Part shown: positions 6,702 through 8,724 of the stretch, in pieces | Position numbering within the stretch: the stretch's first letter is position 1 | Layout: the number at the start of each line of letters is the position of its first letter | Source of the DNA: DATLFS01 sp035540935 | Lineage (GTDB): Bacteria > Actinomycetota > CADDZG01 > WHSQ01 | Direction of reading: 5' to 3' | NCBI GenBank assembly: GCA_035540935.1 | Contig: DATLFS010000052.1 | Span: 1-8,724, forward strand | DNA: 8,724 bases | The notes under the pieces: model-generated | What the model saw: the letters and a program-made list of their open reading frames with translations, nothing else | Database searches by the model: none | What the model was told of the DNA's origin: nothing | Translations under genes and position numbers: made by a program

Positions 6702-8144
6702 ATGCTGAAGGGATCCCTAGAGGAGTTTGCGCTGTCGGACATCTTCCGGCTGCTCTCCTTGACCAAGAGAACCGGGAAGCTCGACGTCCAGCGCGCCGCG
6801 GGCAGCGGCACCGTGTACTTCAAGGCCGGCGACGTCTACTTCGCCGAGTGCTCCCTCACGCGTGAACCTCTTGGGCAGAAGCTGATCCGGGCCGGCGTCC
6901 TCACCGAGCGGGCCCTGATGGCCGCCCTCGACGAGCATGCCGAGACCGGCCGCCGCGTAGGCGAGATCCTCGTCGCCCGCGGCGAGATCAACCAGGAGCA
7001 GCTCGAAGCCGCGATCCAGGGCCAGGTCCAGGATGCAGCCTTCGAGCTCCTCGCCTGGGACAAGGGCGACTTCGAGTTCGAGGGCGCGGAGGAGGTCGTG
7101 GCCGAGATCCCCATCTCGGTGCCGGTGGACGACCTGATCGAGGAGGCCGCGCGGCGCCTCGACGAGCTCCAGAGCCTGGGCCGAAAGATCCCGTCCGTGG
7201 CGAGCGTCCTACAGGTGGCGGAGACGCCGCCCGAGGGCGCGCACGAGATCAACATCACGCCGGAGGAGTGGAGGCTTCTCGTGCTCGTCGACGGGAGGCG
7301 CTCGATCCGCGACATCGCCGCGGCCGCGCACGTCGAGGAGTTCGAGGCGATGAAGGTGCTCCACGGTCTCGTCGAGGCCGGCCTCGTCGAGGTGGTGCCC
7401 GACAAGCCGGCCACCACGATCGTCGTCGGAGCCGCGTCCGCGGCACCCGCTCCGCAGGCCGATCCCGCTCCGGCCCCCGCGCCCGAGCGGGGCCCCGCTC
7501 GCCGGCCGGAGATCGTGCCCGAGCCGGAGCCGGGCCCCGTCGCCCCCGTCAGGGTCGAGCGGGACGAGCTCGTCCTCGAGGATCCCCTCGACGACGACCC
7601 GCGGGTAGAGCCCACTGCCGTCGAGCCGAAGACCATGCCGATCTACCCTCCGCCGCAGGCGGCTCGCCCGGCCCCGGACCCGGTCGTCCGGCTGGAGCCG
7701 GTGGCGCAGCCCGTGCCCGAGTCGGTAGTGCAGCCCGAGCCCGAACCGGTGGCGCAGCCCGCTCCCCAGCCGGTCGTGCCTTCCACCCCGTCCGCGCCCG
7801 AAGCCGACGAGGTGGCCGAAACCTATCTCGGCTCCTTCCTGGGCGACGAGCCCGAGGCACCGCAGCCTCCTCCCGCACAGAACGGCCCGGCCGCACCCGC
7901 CGCGGCCCCGGGACCGGCGCCGAAGGTCGATCGTGCCGCCGTCGTCCGGGAGCTGGCCAGCCTCTTCAGCGACGAGGAGCCTTCCGCCCGCCGGCCGTCG
8001 CGGCCGTCACCGCCCGCGTCGCCCGCGGCCGAGTCGAGGCCGAACGAGCGGCCGCCCGCCGAGGGACCGAAGCGGGTCGAAGACGACGATCAGCTCAACC
8101 GGGGCATCATCAACCGGCTGATCGACGGGGTGAAGGGGATCTAG
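6702..8144 (+). CDS. DUF4388 protein with nested MshEN-like repeats, winged helix and long disordered tail
   Basis: The product is 480 residues with no signal peptide or membrane segment. Residues 3-50 form the first half of a DUF4388 (PATAN-like) domain (GSLEEFALSDIFRLLSLTKR, VYFKAGDVYFAEC). The usual closing part, AAFELLAWDKGDFEFE, appears only at 112-127. Between them lie two 24-residue repeats, 56-79 (PLGQKLIRAGVLTERAL...H) and 85-108 (RVGEILVARGEINQEQL...Q), separated by five residues, the layout of the c-di-GMP-binding MshEN domain. Residues ~184-232 look like a winged helix (ITPEEWRLLVLVDGRRSIRD...LVEAGLVEVV). Residues ~236-405 are a Pro/Ala/Glu-rich linker. Short ordered-looking motifs follow: YLGSFLGDE (375-383), VVRELASLFSDEE (414-426) and a C-terminal amphipathic helix LNRGIINRLIDGVKGI (465-480). 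ATG follows a purine-rich GGGGAAAAGG. The GTPase starts 9 bases after the stop, so a shared regulatory complex is likely. The exact role is unknown. Confidence 0.88.
   Translation: MLKGSLEEFALSDIFRLLSLTKRTGKLDVQRAAGSGTVYFKAGDVYFAECSLTREPLGQKLIRAGVLTERALMAALDEHAETGRRVGEILVARGEINQEQLEAAIQGQVQDAAFELLAWDKGDFEFEGAEEVVAEIPISVPVDDLIEEAARRLDELQSLGRKIPSVASVLQVAETPPEGAHEINITPEEWRLLVLVDGRRSIRDIAAAAHVEEFEAMKVLHGLVEAGLVEVVPDKPATTIVVGAASAAPAPQADPAPAPAPERGPARRPEIVPEPEPGPVAPVRVERDELVLEDPLDDDPRVEPTAVEPKTMPIYPPPQAARPAPDPVVRLEPVAQPVPESVVQPEPEPVAQPAPQPVVPSTPSAPEADEVAETYLGSFLGDEPEAPQPPPAQNGPAAPAAAPGPAPKVDRAAVVRELASLFSDEEPSARRPSRPSPPASPAAESRPNERPPAEGPKRVEDDDQLNRGIINRLIDGVKGI
7682..7780 (+). repeat. Proline-rich in-frame repeat in the DUF4388 linker
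   Basis: A 16-base word, CCGGTGGCGCAGCCCG, occurs at 7698-7713 and again at 7746-7761, exactly 48 bases (16 codons) apart. It encodes PVAQP twice (residues 333-337 and 349-353) within an imperfect repeat of Val-Val followed by Pro/Glu/Gln-rich sequence. The reading frame is preserved, consistent with linker growth by small in-frame duplication. Confidence 0.6.
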
Positions 8145-8153
8145 GGCGGCGCC

Positions 8154-8724
8154 ATGACCGCACCTAGCCGCCTCATCAGGCGCCGTGGGAACGGCGTAGG
8201 AGCCTCTGCGCGCCCGCTGAAGATCGTGGTCACCGGGCCGTTCTCCGCCGGCAAGACGACGCTGATCAAAACCATCAGCGAGGTCGCGGTGGTTGGGACC
8301 GAACGCGACGTCACGGACGAGACCAGCGCGGTCAAGCACAAGACGACGGTGGCGATGGACTTCGGCCGCCTCACCTTCTCCGACGGCGTGTCGCTGTTCC
8401 TCTTCGGCACGCCCGGGCAGCGGCGCTTCGAGATGATGTGGGAGATCCTCTCCGAGGGGATGATCGGCTTCATCGTGCTCGTCCACGCGGCCGAGCCGCT
8501 CTCCCTCGAGGAGGCGGGCCACATCCTCCAGACGTTCCGGCGCTACGCCGACGTGCCCTACGTGGTCGGCCTGACGCACCTCGACCAGACCGCGGACGAC
8601 CCGGACGACATCGCCGCGAAGGTGAGGATCGCTCTCGACCTCCCGCCCGAGGTGCCCGTGCTTCCTTGCGACCCGCGGGGCCGCTCCGACGTGAAGAAGC
8701 TGCTCCTCGCGGTGCTCCTAGGGG
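8154..8724 (+). CDS. Small Ras-like GTPase, MglA/CvnD-like (3' end missing)
   Basis: The frame is open from ATG 8154 to the window end, 190 codons; only a short C-terminus is likely missing. After a basic 20-residue N-terminus comes the first strand PLKIVVTG and the P-loop GPFSAGKT (28-35). A switch I candidate is DETSAVKHKTT (55-65, Thr64 or Thr65). Switch II is LFGTPGQRRFEMMWEIL, with GTPGQ at 85-89 in place of the Ras-type DTAGQ. The G4 position reads THLD (141-144) rather than NKXD/TKXD. G5 is probably LPCDPRGRSDVKKLL. This pattern (GTPGQ, CD.R) is typical of the bacterial GTPase family associated with roadblock proteins. Encoded 9 bases after the DUF4388 gene, it is presumably the switch controlled by the upstream roadblock protein and perhaps DUF4388. 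Its output partner is not in the window. Confidence 0.9.
   Translation, partial: MTAPSRLIRRRGNGVGASARPLKIVVTGPFSAGKTTLIKTISEVAVVGTERDVTDETSAVKHKTTVAMDFGRLTFSDGVSLFLFGTPGQRRFEMMWEILSEGMIGFIVLVHAAEPLSLEEAGHILQTFRRYADVPYVVGLTHLDQTADDPDDIAAKVRIALDLPPEVPVLPCDPRGRSDVKKLLLAVLLG

Noticed and set aside
7268..8167. A 299-codon + strand frame within the DUF4388 gene
   Set aside because: Almost all of it is Arg/Ala/Gly low complexity in a second frame of a Pro-rich coding region. It has no motif and overlaps the GTPase start.

Overview
The window is about 70% G+C by eye and every supportable gene lies on the + strand. The run rarA, small membrane protein, alaS, ruvX, mltG, aroE is the order known from Actinomycetota such as Streptomyces and Mycobacterium. 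The roadblock / DUF4388 / small-GTPase trio that follows is not the mycobacterial arrangement. It suggests a deeper-branching, perhaps uncultured actinobacterium (Thermoleophilia-like is my guess). The phylum is inferred from gene order and composition; no rRNA or other marker is present to prove it.

Positions 1-1167: the window opens inside the Walker B region of rarA, an AAA+ ATPase of stalled replication forks, and carries the remaining 317 codons. After 44 bases comes a 55-codon gene for a small membrane-anchored protein resembling the short protein found just upstream of alaS in Streptomyces (DUF6167-like). A TAAGGT hexamer sits 7 bases before its ATG and could be the -10 box of a leaderless promoter.

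Positions 1182-6094: alaS, ruvX, mltG and aroE form a tightly packed run. alaS and ruvX share an ATGA overlap, ruvX and mltG are 1 base apart, and mltG and aroE overlap by 7 bases. They encode alanyl-tRNA synthetase, a pre-16S rRNA nuclease, an endolytic peptidoglycan transglycosylase and shikimate dehydrogenase. All four are full length with their key residues intact.

Positions 6175-8724: a signalling module of three genes. The first is a roadblock/LC7 protein (MglB-like). The second is a 480-residue DUF4388 protein. The third is a Ras-like GTPase cut off by the window end. The roadblock/GTPase pairing recalls MglA/MglB and the Cvn conservon systems. The DUF4388 protein is the most interesting gene. 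Two 24-residue repeats with a 5-residue spacer, the layout of the c-di-GMP-binding MshEN domain, sit inside its N-terminal domain. A winged-helix-like segment, a long proline-rich linker and three conserved-looking short motifs follow. A c-di-GMP-responsive polarity or surface-machinery switch is a reasonable hypothesis, not a demonstrated function.

I saw no tRNA, rRNA, CRISPR array, insertion sequence, clear terminator or riboswitch. No gene-free stretch exceeds about 80 bases.
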